This document shows positions 9,427-18,215 of a stretch of 64,000 nt of DNA, in pieces. Source of the DNA: Paraflavisolibacter caeni (GTDB taxonomy: Bacteria; Bacteroidota; Bacteroidia; Chitinophagales; Chitinophagaceae). The translations under genes and the position numbers were made by a program. The stretch lies in contig NZ_JAOTIF010000019.1 of the NCBI RefSeq assembly GCF_025628885.1, positions 79,159 to 143,158 of the forward strand. The letters are read 5' to 3'. The notes beneath the pieces are model-generated. The model worked only from the letters and a program-made list of their open reading frames with translations, was not told the origin of the DNA and did no database searches. The stretch's first letter is position 1. Each line of letters begins with the position of its first letter.

Positions 9427-10344
9427 ATGAAGGTTTCAGTTATTATACCGACATATAATGGAAAACATCGTATAGGTAATCTCCTGTCAACATTAGCCAA
9501 CCAAACATTTCAAGTTTCTGAGGTGATTGTAGTTATTGACGGAAGCACAGATGGAACAAAGGAATATTTAGAGCAAGGAGATTTTGGGTTTACATTTTCA
9601 ATATTTGTACAGAATAATAAAGGTCGGGCTGTTGTAAGGAATAAAGGGGCAGAACTTGCAACTGGAGACCTTTTGATTTTTTTTGACGACGATATGCGCT
9701 TGGAGCCCAATTGCATTGAACAGCATATCTGCCATCATCAAAAACATCCAAACAGCATATTGACTGGTGCGCAAATTGATGATTATAAGAAAGCAAGTTC
9801 AGACTTTTTGAAATACAAGTGCTGGTTAAGCCGTAAATGGTCAGATCCATTAAATGCATATAAAGGGCAGCCACTGCCATTAAATAACCTGCATCTTACA
9901 GCTGCAAACTTTTCTATCGCAAAAGAGTTGTTTGTAAAATTAGGTGGCTTCGACTCAAGGTTAAGGGATGCAGAAGATTTTGATTTAGCGATAAGAGCTT
10001 ATAAAGCTAATGTGTCGATTTACTATAAACATGAGGCATTTGCATGGCATGACGATATAGTAACAGCAACTTCCTACATCAAAAGGTTGCGACAGTATCA
10101 ATTTGCGCATAGAACTCTGAGGCGTATAAAGCCAGAAATATATCATAATATTGAGCTTAGAGAACCTGTCCAGCCTCATGGTTTAAAAAAAGTTTTATTT
10201 TCTCTTTTTTCAAATAAACTTTTTCTGGACATCATTGATCGACGTTCTAACAGATTAGTGTTTCTTCCCAGAATATTCAGGTATAAGCTCTATGACCTGG
10301 TTACGACATCTTATGGTGTTTTTTTTACTGATCGACCAATATAA
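9427..10344 (+). CDS. Glycosyltransferase family 2 (305 aa)
   Basis: This GT2 enzyme has VSVIIPTYNGKHRIGNLLST at the N-terminus, VIDGSTDGT and the strong acidic motif FFDDDMRLEP. A GGFDSRLRDAEDFDLAIRA block near 180 is the acceptor-binding and catalytic-base region (ED) seen in chondroitin-polymerase-like and rhamnosyltransferase-like GT2 proteins. It is followed after 7 nt by a GT4 gene. The donor is unknown. Confidence 0.9.
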   Translation: MKVSVIIPTYNGKHRIGNLLSTLANQTFQVSEVIVVIDGSTDGTKEYLEQGDFGFTFSIFVQNNKGRAVVRNKGAELATGDLLIFFDDDMRLEPNCIEQHICHHQKHPNSILTGAQIDDYKKASSDFLKYKCWLSRKWSDPLNAYKGQPLPLNNLHLTAANFSIAKELFVKLGGFDSRLRDAEDFDLAIRAYKANVSIYYKHEAFAWHDDIVTATSYIKRLRQYQFAHRTLRRIKPEIYHNIELREPVQPHGLKKVLFSLFSNKLFLDIIDRRSNRLVFLPRIFRYKLYDLVTTSYGVFFTDRPI

Positions 10345-10351
10345 TTGATAT

Positions 10352-11428
10352 ATGGAAAGGTATAGGGTTGCACATATCATCAATAATCTTTCAAGGGGTG
10401 GGGCAGAAGTACTTTTAAAGAGTACTATTAACTTGTTTCCTGAATATGAGCATCTAATCATTTATTTACATCCTCCTGCCGAATTAAGGGAGGAACTGGA
10501 AGGAAAGGCTTGTTTCATTTGTTTACACCACACTTCTTGGAAGCAGCTATTTAGTACTCGAAAAAGGATTAAAAATATTATTAGAGACTGGCAGCCGCAT
10601 ATTATTCATGCTCACCTTTTTGATAGTACACTTCTTGCAAGGTTATCCAAAGTTTCAAGAATACCTATAGTTTCCACTATTCATAGTACTTATAGTATTG
10701 ATGCCTTTAGAAAAAGTAAAAAGGCCTTAATACTTGAAAGACTGACTGTAAATAAGCAGCAGGGGCTAATTGGCGTATCCGGATTTGCGTTAAATGACTA
10801 TCTTGAACAGGTGTCATTTAAGGGGAAGACATATGTCTTGCATAATTTTTTACCCGAAAGAAATTTTGCGGCAAAACCTGAATGCTATCATAAAAGTGAA
10901 GAATTGAAGTGCGTGGCTGTAGGCAATTTAAAGGAAGCAAAGAATTATTTTTACCTTTTAGAAGCTTTTACTCTTTTAAAAGATTATAGGATCACATTGG
11001 ATATTTATGGAGAAGGGCCCTTAAGAGAGCTTTTAACAAATTACATAAATGAAAAGGAGCTAAGGGTTCGATTGTGTGGACAAGCAGGATATGTATTGAA
11101 TGTGTTACCAAACTATAATCTCTTTTTACAGGCTTCATCACATGAGGGCTTTGGAATTTCTGTTGCCGAAGCCATGGCGTTGAAACTGCCAGTTTTAATT
11201 TCTGATATTCCTGTATTTCGGGAAATTACTGATGGGCAAGCTCACTTTTTCCCATTAAATAACGTAAATGAACTCGCTACCATACTGAAAAGCTTATCTC
11301 AAGACGAAACAAAAAGAACCCAATTTGTTCATAATGCTTATGAGCAAATCTGCAAGATCAGTTCGGAAGAAAATTATAAAAAAAATCTTCACGAGATATA
11401 TTCATTTTTTATTCAACCTAAAAGCTAA
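10352..11428 (+). CDS. Glycosyltransferase family 4 (358 aa)
   Basis: This GT-B enzyme has the N-terminal AHIINNLSRGGAEVLLKS, in which GGAE is typical of GT4 acceptor domains. IHAHLFDSTLLARL and STIHSTY lie in the middle. The donor site is EGFGISVAEAMALKLPVLIS with the E-x7-E motif. It sits 7 nt behind a GT2 gene and 4 nt before the asparagine synthase start, so all three are probably translated from one message. Specificity is unknown. Confidence 0.9.
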   Translation: MERYRVAHIINNLSRGGAEVLLKSTINLFPEYEHLIIYLHPPAELREELEGKACFICLHHTSWKQLFSTRKRIKNIIRDWQPHIIHAHLFDSTLLARLSKVSRIPIVSTIHSTYSIDAFRKSKKALILERLTVNKQQGLIGVSGFALNDYLEQVSFKGKTYVLHNFLPERNFAAKPECYHKSEELKCVAVGNLKEAKNYFYLLEAFTLLKDYRITLDIYGEGPLRELLTNYINEKELRVRLCGQAGYVLNVLPNYNLFLQASSHEGFGISVAEAMALKLPVLISDIPVFREITDGQAHFFPLNNVNELATILKSLSQDETKRTQFVHNAYEQICKISSEENYKKNLHEIYSFFIQPKS

Positions 11429-11432
11429 ATGA

Positions 11433-13337
11433 ATGTGTGGCATAGCCGGTTTCATAGATTTTAGAAAGTCTTCTTCTGAAGAACTGCTTCAAAAAATGAC
11501 AACTACTCTCTACCATAGAGGTCCAGATGGAGAGGGTATTTATTTTATAGAAGCATCACAGGCGCAAATAGGTTTAGGGCACCGCCGGTTGTCCATTATA
11601 GATTTGAGTGAATGCGGTAGTCAGCCCATGCATTTCAATGGGCTACATATTGCTTTCAATGGTGAGGTGTACAATTTTGAGGAGATCAGGAAAGAACTCG
11701 AAAAAAAAGGACATCAGTTTCATGGCCATTCAGATACAGAAGTGATCATCCATGCCTACCATGAGTGGGGAGTAGATGCCATTCAACAATGGAAGGGAAT
11801 GTTTGCAGTAGTGATCTATGATGAGGCAAAAGATGAGATAATTGCCATCAGAGACAGAGCTGGCGTAAAGCCGTTTTATTATTACTGGCAAGATGGTTTG
11901 TTCTTATTTGCTTCGGAGCTAAAGGCTATAGTCGCTCATCCTGGTTTTAAAAGGGAGCTAGATCCCGCAGCGGTAGCTTCTTATCTTCAATATGGTTATG
12001 TATCATTTCCTCACTGTATTTATAAACATACGAATAAGCTTTCCGCAGCTCACGTATTGCAGCTGGATCTCAAGAAACAGGTTATTTCTACCGTGAAGTA
12101 CTGGAATGTATATGATTATTATAATCGGCCTAAGGTGGACATGAGCTTTGGTGAAGCTATACTGGAAACTGAAAAGGTGTTGCAAAAAGCCTTTAATTAC
12201 AGGATGGTGGCTGATGTACCAGTGGGTGTGTTCTTAAGTGGTGGCTTTGACTCTTCTTGTGTTACTGCTTTATTGCAAAAAGATAGTACGGAGAAGATTA
12301 AAACCTTTACTATTGGTACAACTGATAAAGAATTGGATGAGGCCCCTTTTGCGAAACAAATTGCGGAACGTTTAGGTACGGATCATACAGAATATTATTG
12401 TACATATAAAGAAGCGCTGGATATTATACCAGAATTGCCATTCTATTATGACGAGCCGTTTGCCGATAGTAGTGCAATTCCCACCATCTTAGTAAGCCGG
12501 ATGGCAAGGAGGAAAGTAACAGTAGCGTTATCTGCTGATGCGGGTGATGAGATATTTGCGGGTTACAACCGCTATGATTACCTAATAAAATATGGCAAAC
12601 AGTTACAATCAATTCCTAAAGTGGTGAGGAGGGCGATGGCAGGAGTAATGGAGAATGTGTCATCTGAAAGCATACCTTATTTTAAGAATCAGAATAATTT
12701 CCATAGTCGATATCAAAAGATCCGTAATCTATTAAATGATCCTTCTCCTTCAGAGATGTTAAAGAACTTAAGCCAGGTGTTTACAAATGAAGAGATCAGT
12801 TTGTTGTTCCTTCAACCGGTTAAAGAATTACCAACCGCACTGGTGAGTAAGGAATTGAATCCTGAGTTTTATGATCCGCTGTCTTATATGATGGCTGTGG
12901 ATTACCAGACATATATGGCAGATGACATTCTACAAAAGGTGGACAGGGCAACAATGTCAGCTAGCCTGGAAGGGCGTGAACCATTTCTTGATCAATCAGT
13001 TATAGAGTGGGCTGCACAGTTGCCTAATGAATTTAAATACCATGGAGGAGATAAAAAGTACATCATAAAGCAAATTGTTTACCAGTATATACCGAAAGAT
13101 ATTATGGACCGGAAGAAAATGGGGTTTGCGATACCGGTTCAAAAGTGGCTAAACGAAGAATTAAAGGACTTAGTGCAAGAGTATTTATCGGAGCGGGCAT
13201 TAAGTAAACATGGAATGTTTAGCAATGCATATGTGCAAAAGATGGTGAGCTCATTTTTCGAGGGTAGAACAGATTTATATTTGAAAATATGGTATTTATT
13301 AATGTTTCAAATGTGGTTTGAGCGATGGATGAAGTAA
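11433..13337 (+). CDS. asnB: Asparagine synthase (glutamine-hydrolysing), AsnB-type
   Basis: The 634-aa protein begins Met-Cys-Gly, so Cys2 becomes the N-terminal nucleophile of the class II glutaminase domain (about 1-215, with YHRGPDG and AFNGEVYNF). The synthetase domain follows, with the PP-loop VFLSGGFDSS near 266 and SADAGDEIFAGYNRY near 370. This fixes the ATG at 11433; an ATG four bases upstream is out of frame. AsnB-like enzymes inside polysaccharide clusters often amidate sugar carboxylates such as uronic acids rather than making free asparagine, as WbpS-type proteins are thought to do. That role fits the context but is inferred. Confidence 0.93.
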   Translation: MCGIAGFIDFRKSSSEELLQKMTTTLYHRGPDGEGIYFIEASQAQIGLGHRRLSIIDLSECGSQPMHFNGLHIAFNGEVYNFEEIRKELEKKGHQFHGHSDTEVIIHAYHEWGVDAIQQWKGMFAVVIYDEAKDEIIAIRDRAGVKPFYYYWQDGLFLFASELKAIVAHPGFKRELDPAAVASYLQYGYVSFPHCIYKHTNKLSAAHVLQLDLKKQVISTVKYWNVYDYYNRPKVDMSFGEAILETEKVLQKAFNYRMVADVPVGVFLSGGFDSSCVTALLQKDSTEKIKTFTIGTTDKELDEAPFAKQIAERLGTDHTEYYCTYKEALDIIPELPFYYDEPFADSSAIPTILVSRMARRKVTVALSADAGDEIFAGYNRYDYLIKYGKQLQSIPKVVRRAMAGVMENVSSESIPYFKNQNNFHSRYQKIRNLLNDPSPSEMLKNLSQVFTNEEISLLFLQPVKELPTALVSKELNPEFYDPLSYMMAVDYQTYMADDILQKVDRATMSASLEGREPFLDQSVIEWAAQLPNEFKYHGGDKKYIIKQIVYQYIPKDIMDRKKMGFAIPVQKWLNEELKDLVQEYLSERALSKHGMFSNAYVQKMVSSFFEGRTDLYLKIWYLLMFQMWFERWMK

Positions 13338-13444
13338 ATATAACAATTGCCATTATTTTCTTTTATGATGCGCAATCACTACCTAATTTTGTTTTATAAG
13401 AAAGTCAAATCTTGTTTTAAATAAATCATTCCAAGAAAGTCAAG

Positions 13445-14260
13445 GTGAAAATTTTTAATGTTAGGTATTTCCTTGTCGGGTTAGGTTTTCTTTTTTTATT
13501 GCCCAATTTCTTACCAAGACCGAAGGTTCTATTGGTAAATATGGGTCATCGATGGGAACGCTTTGATCCGCAGCTCGCCTTACGGCTTCAATCTGTTGAT
13601 GATTTACTTCAATACACAGATTCTGCAGCCAAAGCAAACAGGTCAGATAGTTCTCCACTAGGGTATGCTAATGAATTAGCTAATGTGGTTAGGAACAGGT
13701 TTTACCACGGCTACAGTAATTATTCTTTAAGGGAAAATTGGATTGCTGTAATTGCCGGATCTCTGATATGGTCAGATTTATCAGCAATTGTTCTTCCTAA
13801 TGATATTCTTAAATACCCAAATGCAGCCTGCAGTCAGCAAAGTATCGTCATGATGGAATGTTTTAAAAGGAAAGGTATTCCATTTCGCAAAATAGGCTAT
13901 GATCATCATTTTGCATTAGAGGGATTAGTTCAAGGTAAATGGTATTATTTCGATCCTGACTTAGAGCCAGAGTTCTATGATGTGAAAAGAAATAGTATCG
14001 ACTCAATTTTTGCCAAACAGGAAGAATTTACGATTTATAAAAATCGTTTGGATTCTGCAGGTATAGAATCTGGTCTTGCAAATAAGACGATTGGTGAAGT
14101 AAATACTCCTCCAGCTCCCAGAGCTTCCTTATTTCATCTAGTAACAAAGGTTCTATCTAAAACCTTATGGCTCTTACCTCTTGGGTTGCTGTTCTATTTT
14201 AATAGAAGAAAAAAATTGACAAAGGGGAGGCTTTACGAAGAGAATGAATTAGCGGCATAA
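13445..14260 (+). CDS. Membrane-anchored transglutaminase-like protein
   Basis: No named family is recognised with certainty. The 271-aa protein starts with GTG. It has an N-terminal hydrophobic segment (about 8-22) and a second one near 240-255 followed by a basic RRKK, so it may be held in the inner membrane with the central domain outside. The centre looks like a transglutaminase/papain-like core: C129 in NAACSQQSIVMMECFKRKGI, H154/H155 in YDHHFALEGLV and D170 in WYYFDPDLEP, in the order Cys-His-Asp with usual spacing. The GIPFRKIGY stretch between them matches the position of the GIPAR motif of such domains. In this cluster it could process or crosslink envelope material, which is inference. 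Confidence 0.6.
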   Translation: MKIFNVRYFLVGLGFLFLLPNFLPRPKVLLVNMGHRWERFDPQLALRLQSVDDLLQYTDSAAKANRSDSSPLGYANELANVVRNRFYHGYSNYSLRENWIAVIAGSLIWSDLSAIVLPNDILKYPNAACSQQSIVMMECFKRKGIPFRKIGYDHHFALEGLVQGKWYYFDPDLEPEFYDVKRNSIDSIFAKQEEFTIYKNRLDSAGIESGLANKTIGEVNTPPAPRASLFHLVTKVLSKTLWLLPLGLLFYFNRRKKLTKGRLYEENELAA

Positions 14261-14347
14261 TAAATTTTAATAACCATAGGGATTATATAGCATCATGGTT
14301 ATATCTCTAATGAGTTGATCATAATCTTAATTTAATAAATTCTTTCC

Positions 14348-15616
14348 TTGCAGAAAAAAATTCTTTATATCACCTATGATGGCTTAACAGATCCATTAGG
14401 ACAATCACAGATCTTGCCATACTTAATGCACTTGGCTAGGCGTGGGTACCTGTTTACCATATTGAGTTTTGAAAAGAGGAACAGGTTTGATAAGGAGGGC
14501 CAGTTGATACAGGAGATCGTAAATAAGGCTGGCATAGAATGGATACCACTCACCTTTACAGCAAAGCCTCCTGTCTTGTCGAAAGTGTATGACCGGTACC
14601 GAATGTCGCGAACCGCGTTGTCTCTTCACCGGCAGAAAAACTTTGATCTCGTTCATTGCCGTAGTTATATAGCTGCAGAAGTTGGGCTATTACTGAAAAG
14701 GAGGTTTGGTGTAAAGATGTTATTTGATATGAGGGGCTTCTGGGCGGATGAAAAGGTTGATAACGGTCAGTGGAATTTGAAGCATCCTCTCTTCAATCGT
14801 ATTTACAGGCATTACAAGCAGAAGGAAAAGGATTTTTTATTAAATGCTGACGGCATTATTTCCTTAACACAAGCCGCTAAGGCCTATTTGAAACAACAAC
14901 AAGAATATAGAAATTTATCTATTGAGGTCATTCCCTGTTGTGCCGATTTACATCATTTTGACTATACAAAAGTCGATCCTTTATCTGTAGATTCTTTAAG
15001 AGTTGAATTAGGCATTCCGGCTAATACAAAAGTTATAACTTACTTGGGTTCGGTAGGCGGCTGGTATATGACAAAGGAAATGTTTCAATTTTTCAACATT
15101 TTACAGCAGCGGCAGCCTGAATATAAGATGTTGATATTAACCAAGGACGATCCAGAGGTAGTGAAACAGGAAGCAGCGGCACAAGGAATACCAACAGAAA
15201 AGCTCATTGTGACTTATTCGGACCGGAAGCGATTGCCCGTTTTCTTGGCACTTTGCGATTGGAGTATATTTTTTATCCGTAACACATTTTCCAAGACAGC
15301 TTCATCGCCAACTAAGCATGCAGAGTTGATGGGGATGGGGATACCTGTGGTGTGTAATACGATTGGAGATACAGGAAATATCATTAAAACAACGGCAACA
15401 GGCTTGCTGGTGGATGATTTTAGCCGGGTAACATTCGAAAAGGCTTGTGGGGAGATGGCTCATTTTGACAAAATGGATAAGAAGGTTATACGTCATTTTG
15501 CTAAAGAATATTTTGATTTGGAAATGGGGGCAGAAAATTATTTGCGGTTATACAGGCGAATATTGGAAAATGAACTTACGGGTTCTCGCGTTCACGAGTT
15601 TACAAACCAGGTTTAG
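14348..15616 (+). CDS. Glycosyltransferase family 4 (422 aa, TTG start)
   Basis: This GT-B enzyme begins MQKKILYITYDGLTDPLGQSQ from a TTG at 14348. The start is supported because the beta-strand and the DPLGQSQ motif, common in Bacteroidota GT4 proteins, follow at once and no ATG lies near. LLFDMRGFWADEKVD in the N-domain and ITYLGSVGGWYMTKEMF in the C-domain are diagnostic for a subgroup of capsule GT4 enzymes. The donor site KHAELMGMGIPVVCNTIGDT keeps only part of the classical E-x7-E. It lies 87 nt after the transglutaminase-like gene. Confidence 0.85.
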   Translation: MQKKILYITYDGLTDPLGQSQILPYLMHLARRGYLFTILSFEKRNRFDKEGQLIQEIVNKAGIEWIPLTFTAKPPVLSKVYDRYRMSRTALSLHRQKNFDLVHCRSYIAAEVGLLLKRRFGVKMLFDMRGFWADEKVDNGQWNLKHPLFNRIYRHYKQKEKDFLLNADGIISLTQAAKAYLKQQQEYRNLSIEVIPCCADLHHFDYTKVDPLSVDSLRVELGIPANTKVITYLGSVGGWYMTKEMFQFFNILQQRQPEYKMLILTKDDPEVVKQEAAAQGIPTEKLIVTYSDRKRLPVFLALCDWSIFFIRNTFSKTASSPTKHAELMGMGIPVVCNTIGDTGNIIKTTATGLLVDDFSRVTFEKACGEMAHFDKMDKKVIRHFAKEYFDLEMGAENYLRLYRRILENELTGSRVHEFTNQV

Positions 15617-15661
15617 GAATTTTTATTCATCCTTTCCCTTTCCTGACAATCTGCAGTTATC

Positions 15662-16735
15662 ATGAAAACAAAAGTTTTATTTCTTTTGCCTTACCCTTTA
15701 TTCAAAGCGCCTTCACAACGGTTCCGGGTAGAGGCTTTCTTTCCTCTTTTAGAGTCACATAAAATTGAATTCAGGACAGACGAGTTTCTAGATGAAAAGG
15801 CATGGAAGTTATTATACCAACAAGGTTCGACTGTACAAAAAGGTTGGGCTGTAATCAGAGGATTTTTAAAACGACTTTTCACTGTGTTATTTGTGGCGCC
15901 CCAATATGACTATGTTTTTATTCATAGGGAAGCTTCGCCGTTAGGACCTCCGATTTTTGAATGGATACTGGCTATGATGTTTCGAAAAAAAATCATTTTT
16001 GATTTTGATGATGCTATTTGGATACCTGCAGTTAGTAAAGGCAACAAAATCGCACTTTATATAAAGTGGTTTTCTAAAATTAGTACTATTTGTAAGTGGG
16101 CTTATAAGATTTCTGCGGGTAATGAATATTTAGCTAATTGGTCTAAACAATTTAATCAGCATGTTGTTATCACACCTACCTCCGTGGATACGGTGAATAG
16201 GTTTAACCGATTAAAGCAGGTGAATCGTAATAAGATGGTGATTGGCTGGACAGGTTCTCATTCGACATTGAAATACCTGGATGTTATTTATCCTGTATTA
16301 CAAAGATTAGAAGAAGAATTTGCGTTTGAGTTCCTGGTAATTTGCAACCAGCCACCTTCTTTCCAGTTGAAGTCTATGAAGTTTATTCCTTGGCAGGAAA
16401 CTTCGGAGATTGAAGATTTATTGAAAATTGATATTGGAGTGATGCCGTTGTTAGCGGATGCTTGGAGTGAGGGAAAGTGTGGTTTTAAAATCATTCAATA
16501 CCTGGCATTGGGCATCCCAGCTGTGGCAAGCCCAGTGGGGGTAAATAAGGATATTGTTGAAGACGGGCGTAATGGATATTTGTGCAGTACAGAGAAAGAG
16601 TGGTATGTTGCTTTGAAAAGATTACTGGGGGATAGTCTCTTAAGGGGGGAAATGGGTATGAAGGGAAGAGAAAAGATTGTAAAGGAGTATAGCGTGCAGG
16701 CGAATGCAGATAATTTATTATCGTTTTTTAAGTAA
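15662..16735 (+). CDS. Glycosyltransferase family 4-like protein (357 aa)
   Basis: The protein has the GT-B layout with VLFLLPYPLFKAPSQRFRVE at the N-terminus, the IIFDFDDAIWIP motif near 115 and KIIQYLALGIPAVASPVGVN near 280 as donor site. The FDFDDA block marks a GT4 subgroup found in exopolysaccharide loci of Bacteroidota. It is the last plus-strand gene of the block. Only 29 nt separate its stop from the convergent membrane-protein gene, and no clear terminator hairpin is visible there. Confidence 0.85.
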   Translation: MKTKVLFLLPYPLFKAPSQRFRVEAFFPLLESHKIEFRTDEFLDEKAWKLLYQQGSTVQKGWAVIRGFLKRLFTVLFVAPQYDYVFIHREASPLGPPIFEWILAMMFRKKIIFDFDDAIWIPAVSKGNKIALYIKWFSKISTICKWAYKISAGNEYLANWSKQFNQHVVITPTSVDTVNRFNRLKQVNRNKMVIGWTGSHSTLKYLDVIYPVLQRLEEEFAFEFLVICNQPPSFQLKSMKFIPWQETSEIEDLLKIDIGVMPLLADAWSEGKCGFKIIQYLALGIPAVASPVGVNKDIVEDGRNGYLCSTEKEWYVALKRLLGDSLLRGEMGMKGREKIVKEYSVQANADNLLSFFK

Positions 16736-16764
16736 AAGGCGTAAATAGCAAATATTTAATAGTC

Positions 16765-18153
16765 TTATATTAATTCAGGCGATCTCTCATTCTTACTATC
16801 AGGGACAAGATTTCCTTTTTTGGAATCTTTAGATGAGATTCTGTCATAATTCATCACTATCATTAAAAAGGCTGCATAGAAAGGTAAACATGGAATTTTG
16901 TATCTGGATAAAGACCCAAAATTGTAGGAGGAAATTCCCACAGCGAAAGCAAAGATGACAGAAAAAACCAAACAGAACAGTATGTTGGGATCTTTCATGA
17001 TTAATTGAAGTGTTTTTCCCATTCCTCTTTTTTGGAATGCCTTAAAAGTAAAGTAAACAAAAACTAAAGCCTCCAAAGCTGACAGCATCATGATCACTTT
17101 TCGTGCTTCCCAAGGAAAGGGACGGAATAAAGTAACTACTACCGCCTGTGGAAATTTTTTTAACATGCCCACTATACTGGGATCAAATTCACCCAGATCA
17201 TATGCTGATCCTTCCTGTCTTTCAGACACATAAGCTATCCAGCCTCTTGTAGTAGCTGCAGTTTGTGCAATGTTTTCTAAAGAGTATTTTTCCAGCTCAT
17301 TGGCAAAGATTTGGGTGAAGTATAAAAAAGCAATAGCTGCAATACCTATAAAAGCAATTTTTACAACAAAGCGTAGGCCTCCTGATGATATCCGAGATGA
17401 ATAAGTTGTCAACAGCCAAATGGATAAGGCTGGTAAAAAGGCTAACAAAATGTATACTTTTATAACGGAAATCAAATGAAAACTTAATACCAACAAGACG
17501 CTATTTTTGACAGAAAAATCCCTGTTAATAAACAGTCTAAAAGTCGAATAAGTCATCCAGCCTAAACCAAACATACATATAGTATCCTTAAAGATCGCAG
17601 ATCCCCAGACAAAGGTGCTTGGAATGAATAAAAAGGCTATAGCCATTTCCTTATACAACCCAGGATAAAGCGTTGTGAACGTACGATACATAGCCCATAT
17701 GCCAGTATAAGAAAAAAAGGCGAAGAGCAGTGCAATCGGCATATAAGAGGTTCCATTGAGTAACCCAAAAATCGCAGCTATGGATGCAACTGTGTAAGAC
17801 GCCGGATCATAATACCATTGCATTTGTGATACATATGGATAAAGCTCGGGGTTTGACTCCACAGATTGTCTAGTAATCAGTTTAAACCAAGTTGAAAAGG
17901 AATCACTGAGCGCAGAGTTTATAATCCTTGAATGGGTAAAATAATTGTATGTATCTCCTCCGCCATAATAGTATTGGTATAACAACCCTATGAAAATAGC
18001 GCCGAAAAATTTAAGGTATAAACCTTTAAGGTAATATTCACGCAAAGGATGACCAATGGGATACCTTTTATCTCTTTGCCTTTTGGCAATGGCTGATAAG
18101 ACGATCAGGTAAATTGGTGTCAGAAATAAATCCCATATGGTTAAGTACTGCAT
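16765..18153 (-). CDS. Wzy-like polysaccharide polymerase candidate (multi-pass membrane protein)
   Basis: The 462-aa protein (ATG at 18153; a TTG five codons upstream is less likely) has about ten hydrophobic segments spread over its length, with large polar loops near 75-125 and 275-310. This layout is typical of Wzy/O-antigen polymerases, which have little sequence conservation. The YYYGGGDTYNYF motif near 60 and WGSAIFKDTICMFG near 190 recur in Bacteroidota proteins of this kind as far as I recognise. If it is a polymerase, it would join repeat units in the periplasmic leaflet. It follows the beta-helix gene in the same direction with a 62-nt gap. Confidence 0.6.
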   Translation of the reverse strand: MQYLTIWDLFLTPIYLIVLSAIAKRQRDKRYPIGHPLREYYLKGLYLKFFGAIFIGLLYQYYYGGGDTYNYFTHSRIINSALSDSFSTWFKLITRQSVESNPELYPYVSQMQWYYDPASYTVASIAAIFGLLNGTSYMPIALLFAFFSYTGIWAMYRTFTTLYPGLYKEMAIAFLFIPSTFVWGSAIFKDTICMFGLGWMTYSTFRLFINRDFSVKNSVLLVLSFHLISVIKVYILLAFLPALSIWLLTTYSSRISSGGLRFVVKIAFIGIAAIAFLYFTQIFANELEKYSLENIAQTAATTRGWIAYVSERQEGSAYDLGEFDPSIVGMLKKFPQAVVVTLFRPFPWEARKVIMMLSALEALVFVYFTFKAFQKRGMGKTLQLIMKDPNILFCLVFSVIFAFAVGISSYNFGSLSRYKIPCLPFYAAFLMIVMNYDRISSKDSKKGNLVPDSKNERSPELI

Positions 18154-18215
18154 AGAATTATCGCGCAATGTTACGGATAATTTGAATATAATAGCCCTTC
18201 CGTTTCTTCAATCAA

